Origin: Paramacrobiotus metropolitanus
Taxonomy: Eukaryota; Tardigrada; Eutardigrada; Parachela; Macrobiotidae
Reading direction: 5' to 3'
Assembly: GCF_019649055.1 (NCBI RefSeq)
Contig: NW_026570227.1
Coordinates: 806,001-870,000 of the forward strand
Length of the DNA stretch: 64,000 bases
Shown here piece by piece: positions 36,431 through 46,980 of the stretch. Position 1 is the first letter of the stretch, and every line of letters starts with the position of its first letter. A program made the position numbers and the translations under genes. Below the pieces are notes generated by a model. It worked only from the letters and a program-made list of their open reading frames with translations. It was not told the DNA's origin and ran no database searches.

Positions 36431-36967
36431 TGTCAGAGTGTTGTGCATAGTGCACAGGATATTGGCACGGACGCCTTACCATCATGGCTCGGCTTGCCAT
36501 TTTTGCCATCCTGCACACACGCCAAAGCGTGTTTTGCCATTCGAGTGCCAGCAGCGGAATCGACAACATCGATTCCTCTTGAGCTCTCTGATTTCATGCC
36601 CTTTTTCCCTTTAGATTTGTTTTGGTTGTCATCTTTCTAGTCTTTATTTCAAGGAAATAAAGTGATCTTTCGAGGAGTTGCGGTTTTGTTGTGTTTTCTC
36701 TATGCAGCGTGAGCGCTTCTCCGAGATGGTGGAGATGCCTCAAGATCCCTGTCATTCCCTCTAGTTTTGCACTCGATAACAGCGTTCTCTTGTAAACGCT
36801 GTAGCACGGGAGTTTCCTCCTTCTCAGTGGAGACCTCGGTCCACCAGCGATAGCCCACATCAACCAGCAGCAGAAGAATTTCATCAACTGAAGCAAGGAG
36901 CGTCGCTGGTTCGGAAGGCACGCGGCCGCCAGCAAGGAGAAGAACCGAGGATCGTGTAAACCAGCGG
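36431..36967 (+). repeat. E2 3' LTR
   Basis: Identical to 22069-22605 except for two adjacent substitutions (GG for AA near 36935). Confidence 0.95.
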
Positions 36968-37661
36968 CAACTCGACTCACATAAAGATGAATCGATCTGG
37001 CTTAAACAAAATTTATTGATGGCATGTTTCCCGCGCCGATTAGATTTTTATTCAATTCTAATACACTAAATTGTACATTCAATAAAAGAACTTTGCGTAA
37101 ATACAGCAAAACAATTTTGATTAGCATTACATCCTCCAAGGAAACCAGCATTACAAGGAGGTAGCAGAGCATCTTTTGAGCGACTTATTTTTTTTAGAAC
37201 TTTATAAGCTTTTGGAGTGCTCTTTTTTCTTAAACTGAGAACAATCGAAGAAATAGAAATTCAGGATCCAAAGAAATTAAGGACTGTAATTTCTTTTCTG
37301 ATGATTTTGTGCCCATGCGTCAATGCGTCCATGCACCCTCATACCACTTTTTCAAAACATAACTTCGCAGATTAAGTAAGGAAGTATGGATTGCATTGGC
37401 ACATGGCAGTCCGGTTTATGATTAGAGCACTTCCCATAAAGGGTGCTTAACCAGACACTTACTGCTGCGATGATTGTTTTTTTCTTGTTATACTGGTGCA
37501 CCAAACACTTCCGCTTCACCGCATGTAACGCATGCAGTATAAAGCTAATGCCGTAAGATGGATAAAACAGATGTACAGTTTATTTTGTTACGTGTCCAGC
37601 TGCTGATCGCAGGGCTTTTACGGTACCAGACTTCCACGTGTGCGCACACAAAGAACTGAAG
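36968..37661. other. Intergenic; upstream region paralogous to 42320-42763
   Basis: No gene. From about 37200 the sequence resembles 42320-42763 (shared CTTCCGCTTC, GAAGTATGGATTGCATTGGCA and ATGGATAAAA blocks), so the gene at 37662 and the one at 42764 share a duplicated promoter. Confidence 0.55.
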
Positions 37662-38000
37662 ATGCAACGGAGTGTTTATCTCATTTTGCTAATCAGTATC
37701 TCCATCACCGGCCAAGCCAACAGCGGCGTTACCGTGGATCCGCAGCAGCAGAACACCAGCCACCAAATGGTCAGCGGCAACACCGGCATCCCTTTTGAAT
37801 CCATGTACAATTGCTTCCCGGACTTATTCAGGAAAGCCTACGCCGGTCTGGTGCAAAATATTAAGAGGTGTGATAAAAACTGTGATGCCAATGCAACGGA
37901 ACGGTGCAATAGTATAGCGGACCGATGTGATTGTCTGCCGGGATCAGCTCGCACGTCTGTTACAGGAAAATGTCAAGGTGGACTTACACTATTACTGTAG
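37662..38000 (+). pseudogene. Broken member of the secreted Asn/Ser-rich family
   Basis: Starts MQRSVYLILLIS, a signal peptide like that of the 42764 gene (MQRIAHLLFLIS). It then passes without the expected intron into ISITGQANSGVTVDPQQQ, the core motif of the family. After about 45 residues the family sequence ends and an unrelated Cys-containing tail follows (CDKNCDANATERCNS), running into a MITE. Looks like an internally deleted, chimeric copy. Expression as a small secreted protein cannot be excluded. Confidence 0.55.
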
Positions 38001-38136
38001 CCGCCCGCACAAGTTGCTCCATTGGCAGATCCGGCCGCTGCCTTCTCCCTGCACACACTGCGCTGAACAGCGAGCAATGTGAGGCCAAACATCCGTATAC
38101 CTCACTCTGTGGGGCAACTTGTGCGGGCGGCTACAG
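37995..38136. mobile_element. MITE with CTGTAG terminal inverted repeats, TA-flanked
   Basis: Ends 37995-38017 and 38114-38136 are perfect inverted repeats beginning CTGTAGCCGCCCGCACAAG; TA lies on both sides (37993-37994 and 38137-38138). 142 bp, no coding. Ends and TA flanks fit a Tc1/mariner-type non-autonomous element. Confidence 0.75.
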
Positions 38137-38558
38137 TACACAATTAAGTCAAAATCAACATTTAATTTGCAGTGTATATGTTTAGCATCCGTCCAGTATA
38201 GCGTTGGACTAGCTGTGGCTGAACTGTGCGGAAAACCGTTGTTATTCCAGTCTCACATGTCAAATTTCTCACATCCAATAATTCAAGAGTTAGCGGTCGT
38301 CGTGTGCTATCAAGTAAGTACAGTACGAAGTACAGAGTATTATGGCTGCATATGCACAGTATATAATTTCACATTCTGCTGTTTTGTACAATAACATGCA
38401 TACTAAGCAATAAGCCAGACCTTGCAATCGCCTTGCAGAATTACTGGTACCAGAAATTAAAAGTGAAGCCGAGAAAAGGGAAATGCCGAAAACAAACTGT
38501 AAATTAATAGGCTGCCGCTGCACGAATACTATAACGTACATGGTACTGGAATGATAAG

Positions 38559-38930
38559 GTGCCATGGGATCATGATGTAACATTACAGATCGAGCAATTA
38601 CTGAACAAATCCGGCGGCTTATCAGCTGGCCAGTATAGTCCCGGGTCGTGTTACCCCAGCAGCTTTTCCCCTGGAAAGGTGGTGACGAACGTCGGTCTGG
38701 CTTTCGTACCTGCTGCACGCGACGATAACGTTTCACCAGCGGAACTGGCCACGGCGCTGGGTACGGCGCTAAATAGCGATCCAGGCGCCGTTAGAGGGGA
38801 TGCCGGTGGACTCAGAGTGCGTCTGGCTCCGACGGACGGATTGGGGAGAGCTCCGGCCATTTCTCAGCCACCCTCCGTTGGTGGCAAAATACATGCTGAT
38901 TCTAACAGCGTAGAAAAACGCACTACATAA
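38559..38930 (+). CDS. Unrecognised ORF, possible exon
   Basis: 124 codons, more GC-rich than its surroundings, with a plausible folded stretch (VVTNVGLAFVPAARDDN, ELATALGTALNSDPGAV). I do not recognise it. It could be a relic exon. No good splice sites fixed. Confidence 0.3.
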   Translation: MPWDHDVTLQIEQLLNKSGGLSAGQYSPGSCYPSSFSPGKVVTNVGLAFVPAARDDNVSPAELATALGTALNSDPGAVRGDAGGLRVRLAPTDGLGRAPAISQPPSVGGKIHADSNSVEKRTT

Positions 38931-39247
38931 TATATACAAAAATTATCTGCATGGTTTTTGCTAGTATAAAAACTATTTTTTAATTCACAAATAGCCGTTG
39001 CTTTCTGCATGGTTGGCCTGTATGAAAATAATTTTGTCGTTTCAAGACAATTTTTTAGAACTGCTATTCGTGGCAGCATTCATATTCAAATCTTGCGTTA
39101 CGTGTTACTAACCGCAATCGCAATAATCACCAAACCATGTTACTTTGTCCTAGTTAAAATGGAGTGCGTATTGCTGCACTTCTGGACTGCTCAACGCTAA
39201 ACAAGGGAGCGAATACTGTCAGCGGTTCCACAAAAAGCAATATTATA
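38931..39247. other. Intergenic, nothing recognised
   Basis: AT-rich sequence without a supportable gene; ends at the left flank of the MITE at 39248. Confidence 0.4.
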
Positions 39248-39466
39248 CTGTAGAGTAACCCTGCACTTGACAGCTTTTTTTACAGCTCAGAGAGACGTAC
39301 GCTGTACGAGCACATTCACCATTTACATCTGCTGCCTGAGACTAGGCAGACAGCACATGTGAGTGCAGTGCAGTCGGCTCTGAGCCAGCTGAACGTTTGC
39401 CAGTACTACAGTGCAGTATAGCTCCTGTCGTACAAAAAGGCTGTCAAGTGCAGGGTTACTCTACAG
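39248..39466. mobile_element. MITE with 27-bp terminal inverted repeats, TA-flanked
   Basis: Ends 39248-39274 and 39440-39466 are perfect inverted repeats beginning CTGTAGAGTAACCCTGC. TA at 39246-39247 and 39467-39468. 219 bp. Shares the CTGTAG start with the MITE at 37995. Confidence 0.85.
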
Positions 39467-39629
39467 TACTTGTAAAGTGGTGAGCGTTGTACCGAAAACG
39501 GTTTCGTTATGGCCATTGTACTGTCCGTTTATACTGTATATAAGCCCCAGTCGCAGTTTTTACTTGAGCAGGTGTGCAACAACAAATTCGATGTCGGGAC
39601 CGGACGGGATTATAATTTTTTATCTCAGG

Positions 39630-39765
39630 TCACGAGCTCTGGAGGCCCTCCATGTCGATGTCCTTAACCCCGTGCGTCCTGAAACGTGGTTTTTCACATG
39701 AACAATGGACTCTTCTTACAAGGTCGGGAATTTTGTCCGCAAAACGTCGACGATTATCGATATAA
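39630..39765 (+). pseudogene. Serpin fragment
   Basis: Two frames together match part of the serpin at 44783: SRALEALHVDVLNP in one, [12 protein letters not shown] and VDDY in the other (serpin: [31 protein letters not shown]). A TATATAAG box lies at about 39536-39543. Frameshifted and truncated, so non-functional. Confidence 0.75.
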
Positions 39766-40039
39766 AGTTACAGTACGAGCAAGTACGAGTACGATCACTT
39801 TTAATCACACACAGAATATTATTGCTGTCGGCTGGTTTTCGGTCAGCATTCAGCGATTAGCAGTACATACATATTAATGCGACCGAATGGTGTTTCCGAC
39901 AGTACAGTGAAACCTCTCCTTAAATACACTTCTGTTTTACTTTCTATCCTCTATAACATTCAAATTTCAGACTGCAAGAAGCCGGATTGTCTCGTAGACT
40001 ACAGCGATTCTCTTTATAGCATTCACTTCTTTATAAGAG

Positions 40040-40102
40040 TTTGTGCATACTCTTTCGGCGGAACCGAATGTTACTCGGTTCCGCCGAAAGAGTATGCACA
40101 AA
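40040..40102. repeat. 28-bp perfect hairpin
   Basis: 40040-40067 and 40075-40102 are perfect reverse complements around a 7-nt loop (ATGTTAC). GC-rich middle (TTTCGGCGGAACCGA) in AT-rich surroundings. Could be a fold-back insertion, a tiny MITE or a small-RNA hairpin. Confidence 0.8.
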
Positions 40103-40655
40103 TATAATCTGTGTACTAGTGTAAGGAATCTCTGCTTAATATAATCTATATTCTCTTCCTGTTGCATTCAGTTACGTACAATTAACTGGATGCGATTTGA
40201 TGCATTCAAATCACAAAGTTCACAATTTCGAATAGTAACGAGCAACGTTGACGTTTAAAAGAATTTATCTACAATCGTAACTAGAAGTCAGGAAAGGCTC
40301 TGGTTACTTTTGACTATTTATTCAAAAAAACCCGTTAAAAAACGCAATGCACGTAAAAGTTCTCCTTATGAAGTTACACTAATTTTTTACTGTCATGTTA
40401 ATTTTCATGGTAATAAGAAAATAGTGCGCCGCTCCGACCCCCATATAGGCATATACATCACTGCAACGCGGCAGTTTTTCTTTATACAATACGCCCCGGT
40501 ATAATATACGGAATCGATGGAACCGTGCCTGTATTTTGTTGAGAAGTTTTTATATTCAGATAGCAAAATAATCCGTCACATCAAATTAGTTCTATGGGAT
40601 ATGTAATCTCACAGCGCGCAAGCAACAAGCTACAGAAATACAGAATATCAGAACT

Positions 40656-40718
40656 GAATATCAGAACAAAACTGCTGAATATCAGAACAAAACTGCTGAA
40701 TATCAGAACAAAACTGCT
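40656..40718. repeat. 21-bp tandem repeat, three units
   Basis: GAATATCAGAACAAAACTGCT repeated three times head to tail, units starting at 40656, 40677 and 40698 (one base over the quoting limit; see positions). Confidence 0.9.
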
Positions 40719-40829
40719 ATCTTTTCAGTAACTGCTACTTAAAAAAATGCTGCAGAAATTCATAAATCAAGACTAAGATATCGGGGCTGTCACAAATCAC
40801 AGTTTAGAAGATACGAGTACCGTATACCA

Positions 40830-41660
40830 CTAAACTCGTCTTCTTAGATTCGCCGGCAAAGCGGATGGCAACACAACAGACTGCAATTTTTGCTGTCCCC
40901 GTGATCGCACAAGCGAACTTATCGATGTCTTCCGCTCTCGTGCAGGCTGTACAGAAGGCGTTCTGCTCTTCACCGAAGCCAGCTTTGGTCCACTGCTGAC
41001 ACTCGGTGTATTGCTGGATGCCACAGCGTCAATCGGGCAGGCGCAATAGCAGTTCGAATAGAAACACCCAGGCGGACAAGGCGGAATTACGTCACACGTC
41101 ATGGGCGTGGTCGTTGTTATCGGATACCTGTTGACATTAGAATTAACGTTGTTGCTAATGCTAACGCCGGTGCCGTTGCCAGTAATTTGAGAGTTGCCGT
41201 TGACGGTTAATCCGTTGGAGTTGTCAGAGTTGCTGTGGTCGAGATTGTTGAGTGAGCCGGTGGCGGCGTTGCCGTTGGAATTGGCGTTGCTGTTGCCGCT
41301 GACCACCTGGTTGCTGGTGTCCTGCTGCTGCGGATCCACGTTGACGCCGCTGTTGGCTTGGCCGCTTATGGAGATGCCGCTTCCACCGGCGTTGTTCATC
41401 GATTGACTGTAAGTCGATGGCAGACCGTTGGTCCACGTCGACTGGCTCTGACTGTTCACTTGCGTGTGCCCCACGCCGGATGCGGCTCCACTCCCGTACA
41501 CGTAACCGTTGCTTCCGGGTTGACCTATACGAAAAATTAAGGTTTATCGTTAGATGTTACAGTAAAACAGACGTAAAAGGATCCACCTTTTGTTTAGCTT
41601 ACCGTGGACGAGAGGAGAGTATGCGAGAAGGGCGGCAATCAAGCTAGCGACGAGCGTCAT
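40830..41660 (-). CDS. Secreted Asn/Ser/Gly-rich protein, family copy 1 (two exons)
   Basis: Exon 1 is 41660-41603 (signal peptide MTLVASLIAALLAYSPLVHG), intron 41602-41525 with GTAAGC...TATAG, exon 2 41524-40830; 250 residues, phase 1 junction. After GQPGSNGYVYGSG the protein is a low-complexity Gln/Ser/Asn/Gly region (GISISGQANSGVNVDPQQQ, NSNANSNGNAATGS, QITGNGTGVSISNNVNSNV), then PITTTTP, a six-Cys cluster (CPPGCFYSNCYCACP) and a basic tail. The regular Asn/Gly/Ser spacing hints at a beta-roll. Same architecture as the copies at 42764 and 55843. Function unknown; a secreted matrix or cuticle protein is a guess. Confidence 0.8.
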
Positions 41661-42763
41661 GCTAAACCGTGCAGTAGTCTGGTTAACGGAATAAAAATGG
41701 AGCGGTGAAGATGTCTGTTCGCGGCCGGTATGAAGAGTGAACACCCGCATTTGCGCTTGTTCTTATTGTGGGCAGGGTGCGCTTGATGGCGCTGTTAGGC
41801 AATCTGGGCTCATTTGTATGCAGACGGAAATGTGTTCGACTTCACGCATAAATCACATACTTGTCAAACTGTCTAATATGTGTAAATGTTCTAGTTCAAA
41901 TCCATTGCAATTTGCGTCCACTTCCTTGTTTTTCGCTGTAAACAACAATATTTTGTCACAAGAGAAACATGCAGATCGAATTTCTTTATTGTACCGGCTA
42001 CCGCCAACAACTTTCAGGCTAGAGCGCATCTGCCGGGATCGCAAAATCAAATATTTGGCGTTAACCTTTTTTTCCTGCATCTATATGTGTACTCGATTCA
42101 TCCAGATATCTGAAAACGTCTGTAATTATACCTGTATCTGTATATTCTTTATCCTACCTGTATATCCCTGTATGTATACCTGTATGTCCCGCTAGATTCA
42201 CTTTTGTCAACATTCCTATCGGGTACCACTTTCCATTTCCACTTTCTTTGGACGCTCCACGCTTTTTAAATTTCAACCATTAATTTATCTTTGAGAAGCT
42301 AGAAATGAATAAACCTTTTGAGTGTACCATTTTTTTTGGGCTGAGAATGATCGAAGAAACGCAGATTCAGAATCCAAAGAAAGCAAAGAACTCTACTTTT
42401 TTTCTAATGATCTTGTACCTTTGCGTTCACCATCAAACAGGTTTTTACAAAACCATAACCGCACAGCGAACAGAGGAAGTATGGATTGCATTGGCAGTTC
42501 GGTTGCATTTCTAATTAGAGCACTTCTCATTAATGGGTGCTTAATTAGACATTAATTTAACATTGCGATTGTTGTTTTTTAGTTATACGAGTGCACTAAA
42601 ACTTCCGCTTCGGTGCATGTAATGAATACAGCATTAAGCCAATGTCGTACAATGGATAAAAACCAATGTAAAAGGGGTTATTTTTTTAAACGCCGAGTTA
42701 CTGGTCGCCGTAATATTAGACGTACAGTAACAGACTTGGAAGTGTCCGCATACCTTCGAAGAA
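41661..42763. other. Intergenic with short CCTGTAT repeats
   Basis: Only an imperfect CTGTATAC/CCTGTAT minisatellite at about 42128-42189 stands out. The 3' part (42320-42763) matches the upstream region of 37662. Confidence 0.4.
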
Positions 42764-43562
42764 ATGCAACGGATTGCCCATCTCCTTTTCCTAATCAGCA
42801 CAAGCGCCGTTGTTCGAGGTCCGTAGTACGTTTTTCTGTTGACCGCTGTTCCGTTTAAACAGGCATGTTAAAATTTTGCTCACTACCGTAGGTCAACCAG
42901 GAAGTAATGGCTACGTGTACGGAAGTGGAGCGGCGTCCGGAGTGGGAAACGCGCAGGTGAACAGTCAGAGCCAGTCGACGTGGAGCAACGGCCTCCCTTC
43001 AACGTACAGCCAGTCGATGAACAACGCCGGTGGAAGCGGCATCTCCATCAGTGGCCAGGCCAACAGCGCCGTCAACGTGGATCCACAGCAGCAGGACACC
43101 AGCAGCCAGGTGGTCAGCGGCAACAGCAACGCCAACTCCAACGGCAACGCCGCCACCGGCTCACTCAACAACCTCGACCACAGCAACTCTGACAACTCCA
43201 ACGGGTTGACCGTCATCGGTAATTCGCAGATCACCGGCAACGGCACCGGCGTCAGCGTCAGCAACAACGTTAACTCCAACGTCAACAAATATCCAATAAC
43301 AACGACCACGCCGTATAGTTGTGACGGTGTTCCTATTGCATGCCCGGCATTTTGCAGTTTTTCTGGATGTGGCTGCATATGCCCGATCTACGCTGAGGGA
43401 GCTGCAGCAGCGCCCAACACTAGTTCCAAAGGGTCATCGTTAGTCAAGGTGAAACGCCGCTGCAGCGAATCAGAGAACGCGGAAATACAGTTCCGCGTTC
43501 GCGTACAATGCAGCGATCGCAGAGCGTTAATCGTGCAGCTGCGTCTGGGATTGGGAATTTAA
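42764..43562 (+). CDS. Secreted Asn/Ser/Gly-rich protein, family copy 2 (chimeric)
   Basis: Exon 1 42764-42818 (signal peptide MQRIAHLLFLISTSAVVRG), intron 42819-42891, exon 2 42892-43562; 241 residues. Exon 2 is nearly identical to that of the inverted copy at 55709-55024 but diverges in the last 40 codons after a small indel (frame differs after SSLVK). Exon 1 and its upstream region instead resemble the 37662 copy. The gene is therefore a fusion created by the inverted duplication at 42898-44150. Confidence 0.8.
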
Positions 43563-44150
43563 GAAAACGCTCATAAATTTTTTAGTCCTTGTCAGTCAGT
43601 GGTTCTTTGTGATTGCCAGTGTTGCCACGCTTTCCAGTTAAATTTTGCACTGATTATGCAGTTCTTTGGGATGCGTGAGATTCTTATTTTAATAAATCCT
43701 ACCTTATTAGGTTTTTTAAGTTCGTACATTCAACTGGATTTTAGGCTTTCGAGAGGTACCAGTTCTCGTGCACAATGTAGGTTCACGTATTATAGTGTTC
43801 AATAGATTATGTATTCCGCATGCCATTCTGCGGTCTGTGCTTTTGAAGTTGAGATATCCACTGAAAACAGCGACACAGTAAACATAGCTATTACAGTAGA
43901 AGTACAGAGAGCAGATATGTTTTATTAATGCGTTGGAATAGGAGAAAATCATACAAAAATACAAATTTGAGCGGAATTTTACTGGAACACGGAGCAGCAC
44001 TGTACTGTACCCGCGCGAGTTTAAGGGACAGTAAATTCCCCTGGACCGCCCGCACTAGACGTCGGTTTCTTTGATATCTGTACCCGCGCGAGTTTAAGGG
44101 ACAGTAAATTCCCCTGGACCGCCCGCACTAGACGTCGGTTTCTTTGACAT
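42898..44150 (+). repeat. Left arm of inverted duplication (exon 2 plus 3' flank)
   Basis: Matches the reverse complement of 54408-55700 with high identity, from the start of exon 2 through 3' flanking DNA and into the 73-bp tandem repeats. The arms flank about 10 kb containing the serpin, the piggyBac element and two secreted-protein genes. Confidence 0.85.
44005..44150 (+). repeat. 73-bp tandem repeat, two units
   Basis: Units start at 44005 and 44078 (CTGTACCCGCGCGAGTTTAA...). The same unit, inverted, is present two and a half times at 54408-54600. Confidence 0.9.
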
Positions 44151-44782
44151 GGTACAGTAATATCTATCGCCTCTATAAATAGTCCTGCAATGCCTCGATC
44201 ATATTCTACGTATATTTTGGACCAGATTCTACAATATCTGCATGCGTCTATCTGCATCATTAACACTTCTTTTCGACAAACCACACAATTATTTCGTCAC
44301 GTTCTATGCCAGGAAATTCCTGACAGGAATGCAGATGACAATGCAAAGAAACGTGCCAGTGGCAGGCTTTGGTTGCGTTGGCTTCTACATAGCATTACCT
44401 CGTTTATGCGTCAGTTGGTTCTACTCTTCCACGTTCACGGATACCACATCTATCATTTATAACAGCTAGTTTGTTACGCAGTCACCACCCTGTCCAATTT
44501 CAGCTCATAAAATCCGGCTCAAACAAATGCCTATATGTTTCGTAATAAACGGATTTGTATCAGCCGCTCAAAGGAAATCAGACTCATACGATTGAAAATC
44601 GGCGTCGTAACCGGCTTTTCTCTCCTTTAGTCTCCAACCAAATTTCCACTAAAAAAAACCTCTCCACAGATGCATTCTGATTGCACATGTAAACGTGTGC
44701 GATACGGAGGTCACATGTCGTTTGGCAGTTTTTTGGAGGCTGTCTGACAGATTTCTTCATCATTTATGTAATAATTCTCCTT
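44151..44782. other. Serpin upstream region
   Basis: A TATA-like CTATAAATAG lies at about 44172. An open frame at 44242-44469 is Phe/Tyr-rich but matches nothing I know. A signal-peptide exon of the serpin could lie here but none is evident. Confidence 0.35.
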
Positions 44783-46129
44783 ATGATCTCGTACATTTTT
44801 GGCATCATGCGCAGCCCTCCTAGCATGCATACGGAGTACACCAACATGCTAACCCAAAACAGTCTTGAGCTTTATCACGCCGCCACCTCCGTCCACCCAA
44901 CCGGGAACCTCTTAATTTCTCCGACCTCCATCATGTACGCTGCCATGCTGCTTTACCTCGGCGCCGGCAACACCACGAAATCCAACCTCGACACGGCTCT
45001 CCACTTTGACACGGCCTTCCAAGGCAACAAGTCACGGGCGCTAGCGGCCCTCGTCCACACTCTCCATGACCTTTCCCCTGCCCATCCCGGCCGTGAGGTT
45101 CTCCGCATGAACAACGGGCTCTTCCTACAAAAAGGCCGTGAATTTCGTCTACAGTACATCGACGACTGCCTGGAACTGCTGGCAAAGGTGGAGACGAAAG
45201 ATTTCCGTAAACCGAAACAAGCTCTGAACGAGATTAACTCCTGGGTCGCCAATGCCACAGCCGGAAAGATCCCGGAAGCGTTATCCCCGGCAAATATCAA
45301 ACAAGAAACGATCGCGGTGTTGGTGAATACTCTATACTTTAATTCCCACTGGCTGAAACGCTTCAACCCCAAAGCAACGGTTACCAGAAATTTTACACTG
45401 TTGAACGGTGAAGAAGTGGAAATTCCCATGATGAAGATTAGTGGGAATTTCCCGTATGCGGAAGACGACAAAGTGCAGTATCTGGCGCTGGATTATGTTG
45501 GCAAAAGTGTGCGAATGATTATTATGCTGCCGAAGAAGAAAGACGGATTGCGGGAACTGGAAAAGAGTATTACGATTGGCGGACTGCAAAAAGCGTTCGG
45601 TGTGACCTTGAGGAAGCGGCTGATCCATGTGGCCCTGCCGAGATTCAAATTAGCCAGTGATGTGGACTTGAAAGCGGTGATGCGCCGGATGGGTGTTGCG
45701 GAGGCATTTAACGACAAGGCCAATTTCACGGAGATGGTGGAAGGCGACGATGTGCATGTGGGCACTGCCATTCATAAAACGTTCATCGGTGAGTCGAAAA
45801 GTTTGCAGTTGTGGTAAAGATTATGCGGCAATTAGATAGTTCTGGTATGGAATACGGTGCTCATACTTGTAATCACAGTTTATTGATAGTTCTAATAATT
45901 TATTTTGAATAATCCACGAATCTTATGTTATTGGATAGATGTAGATGAAAAGGGCACGGAAGCGGCAGCGGTGACGGTTTTATCGATGACACGTTCGGCG
46001 CGGCCTTTCTTTGTTCCCCGAGTGCGGCAGGTGTTCTTTACGGCCGATCATCCTTTCATGTTCGCCATTCAACATACGGCAAGCCAAGCCATTCTGTTCC
46101 TTGGACGCGTAGAACATCTCAAGGGGTGA
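44783..46129 (+). CDS. Serpin (serine protease inhibitor), two exons
   Basis: Exon 1 44783-45788, intron 45789-45938 (GTGAGT...GATAG), exon 2 45939-46129; 398 residues, normal serpin length. Serpin landmarks: [20 protein letters not shown] (helix B), [56 protein letters not shown]. The hinge of the reactive loop ([10 protein letters not shown]) keeps the small residues needed for insertion, so it should be inhibitory. The loop continues [12 protein letters not shown], suggesting an Arg or Ser at P1 and trypsin-like targets. C-terminus has the expected [11 protein letters not shown] and FLGRVE. No signal peptide at this start. Confidence 0.93.
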
Positions 46130-46932
46130 CCTTTCGCCATTATAAGTTTGAAAGCATCTAGATGCTACTCATCATGCTAGTGTCTGTCCTTGGCTGACAG
46201 TTAGTGCTTTGCTCGTTTACAAAATGAGCGAAGGTTATTTTTGATAAATAAAGACAATCAAATTTGTTGAATATCCCTCGATTCGTTGACGAAATGCCAA
46301 TTATGATGCTCGTCATTTGTGCATTATTACCAAATTATTTTCAAGGCTGCTGTGGGTTGCCAGATGAAAATTAAAAAATATCGCGGGCATAAACATGGAT
46401 GAATTTTGTTTATTTAACAGTCAACACACCAGGCGGGTGCCAAATAGGCAAAGGCTCTTTCTTATATCCCTAAGAAAGTTCTCATTATTTGTACGTCCTT
46501 CGAACCAGGACGTTTGATCCTAACTTTTTTCGCTTTATTTTTTAAACTTAATGTCGAAAACGATCAAAAGGATGGTCTTCGAGAAAATGGCTGGGCAAAA
46601 TTTAGTCGCTTTTCTACCGGCTTCCTTCGAGTGCGGATAACTCGACAACGACAGCAGTAAAAAAAAATCCCAAAATTCGTTCTGTACTAAAAATTATGGG
46701 CTACAAACCAAGATTGTGTACAGGAAAACTGAGCTACTGGTCTGTGTTTAGTGATCATTAAATCAATGGGAAGTAGCATGCAACTTCTCCCACGAAAACC
46801 AACACTTTTACAATCACTACAACGAACATCACCTGCTGCGCACTGTTACAGCTTCTAGATCGATTTGCGTCACATTTCAATTATTGACGGACCACGTCGA
46901 TTGGGTTCAATCTTCAAACTGATAATTTCTCC
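46130..46932. other. Intergenic between serpin and piggyBac
   Basis: No gene seen. The left end of the piggyBac element should lie here but I could not identify its terminal repeat or TTAA with confidence. Confidence 0.35.
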
Positions 46933-46980
46933 TCGACCTTTTTTTAAAATGCCGTAAGGTCGACCTTTTTTTAAAATGCC
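46933..46980 (+). repeat. 27-bp direct repeat duplicating the transposase start context
   Basis: TCGACCTTTTTTTAAAATGCC occurs at 46933-46953 and 46960-46980 (21 nt each, period 27). Both contain AAAATGCC; the second ATG (46976) starts the transposase frame. The first copy's frame is not used. Confidence 0.85.

Larger units (their letters stand above)
22069..36967 (+). mobile_element. E2: complete Ty3/gypsy LTR retrotransposon with two accessory ORFs
   Basis: Bounded by 537-bp direct repeats (22069-22605 and 36431-36967) that differ only at CAAAAAG versus CAAGGAG. Internal order is gag, protease, RT-RNase H-integrase, ORF B with winged-helix domains, ORF C with a four-Cys module, then the 3' non-coding region and a PPT-like block. 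The near-identical LTRs imply recent insertion, yet the coding part shows an in-frame TGA in gag, frame changes near 25150 and 27400, and a TAA inside ORF B. Related to E1 in every coding block, but its nucleotide-level motifs differ. Confidence 0.95.
22069..36967. repeat. Dense short perfect inverted repeats throughout E2
   Basis: Perfect stems with loops of 0-10 nt recur every few tens of bases, in LTRs, leader, coding and non-coding parts alike. Longest seen: 11 bp at 23498-23520; 10 bp at 28299-28323; 9 bp at 22280-22300, 28203-28223, 28534-28552 and 32227-32250; 8 bp at 30680-30697, 32815-32840 and 33058-33081; 7 bp at 23592-23606, 23828-23845, 24189-24208, 28232-28246, 30656-30673, 31560-31574 and 32942-32956. 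Between 23498 and 24508 I find at least four stems of 7 bp or more with loops up to 6 nt, where a rough chance estimate is under one. Confidence 0.75.

Noticed and set aside
36397-36614. ORFs running through the E2 LTRs
   Set aside because: Present in both LTRs simply because these are copies; no domain and several frames open by chance.
43716-44000. Minus-strand ORF in the left duplication arm, repeated at 54635-54883
   Set aside because: Identical only because the DNA is duplicated; the sequence is 3' flank without family resemblance or good start context.
44242-44469. Chemoreceptor fragment upstream of the serpin
   Set aside because: Hydrophobic and Tyr/Phe-rich, but no TYxVxxxQ or other family motif.
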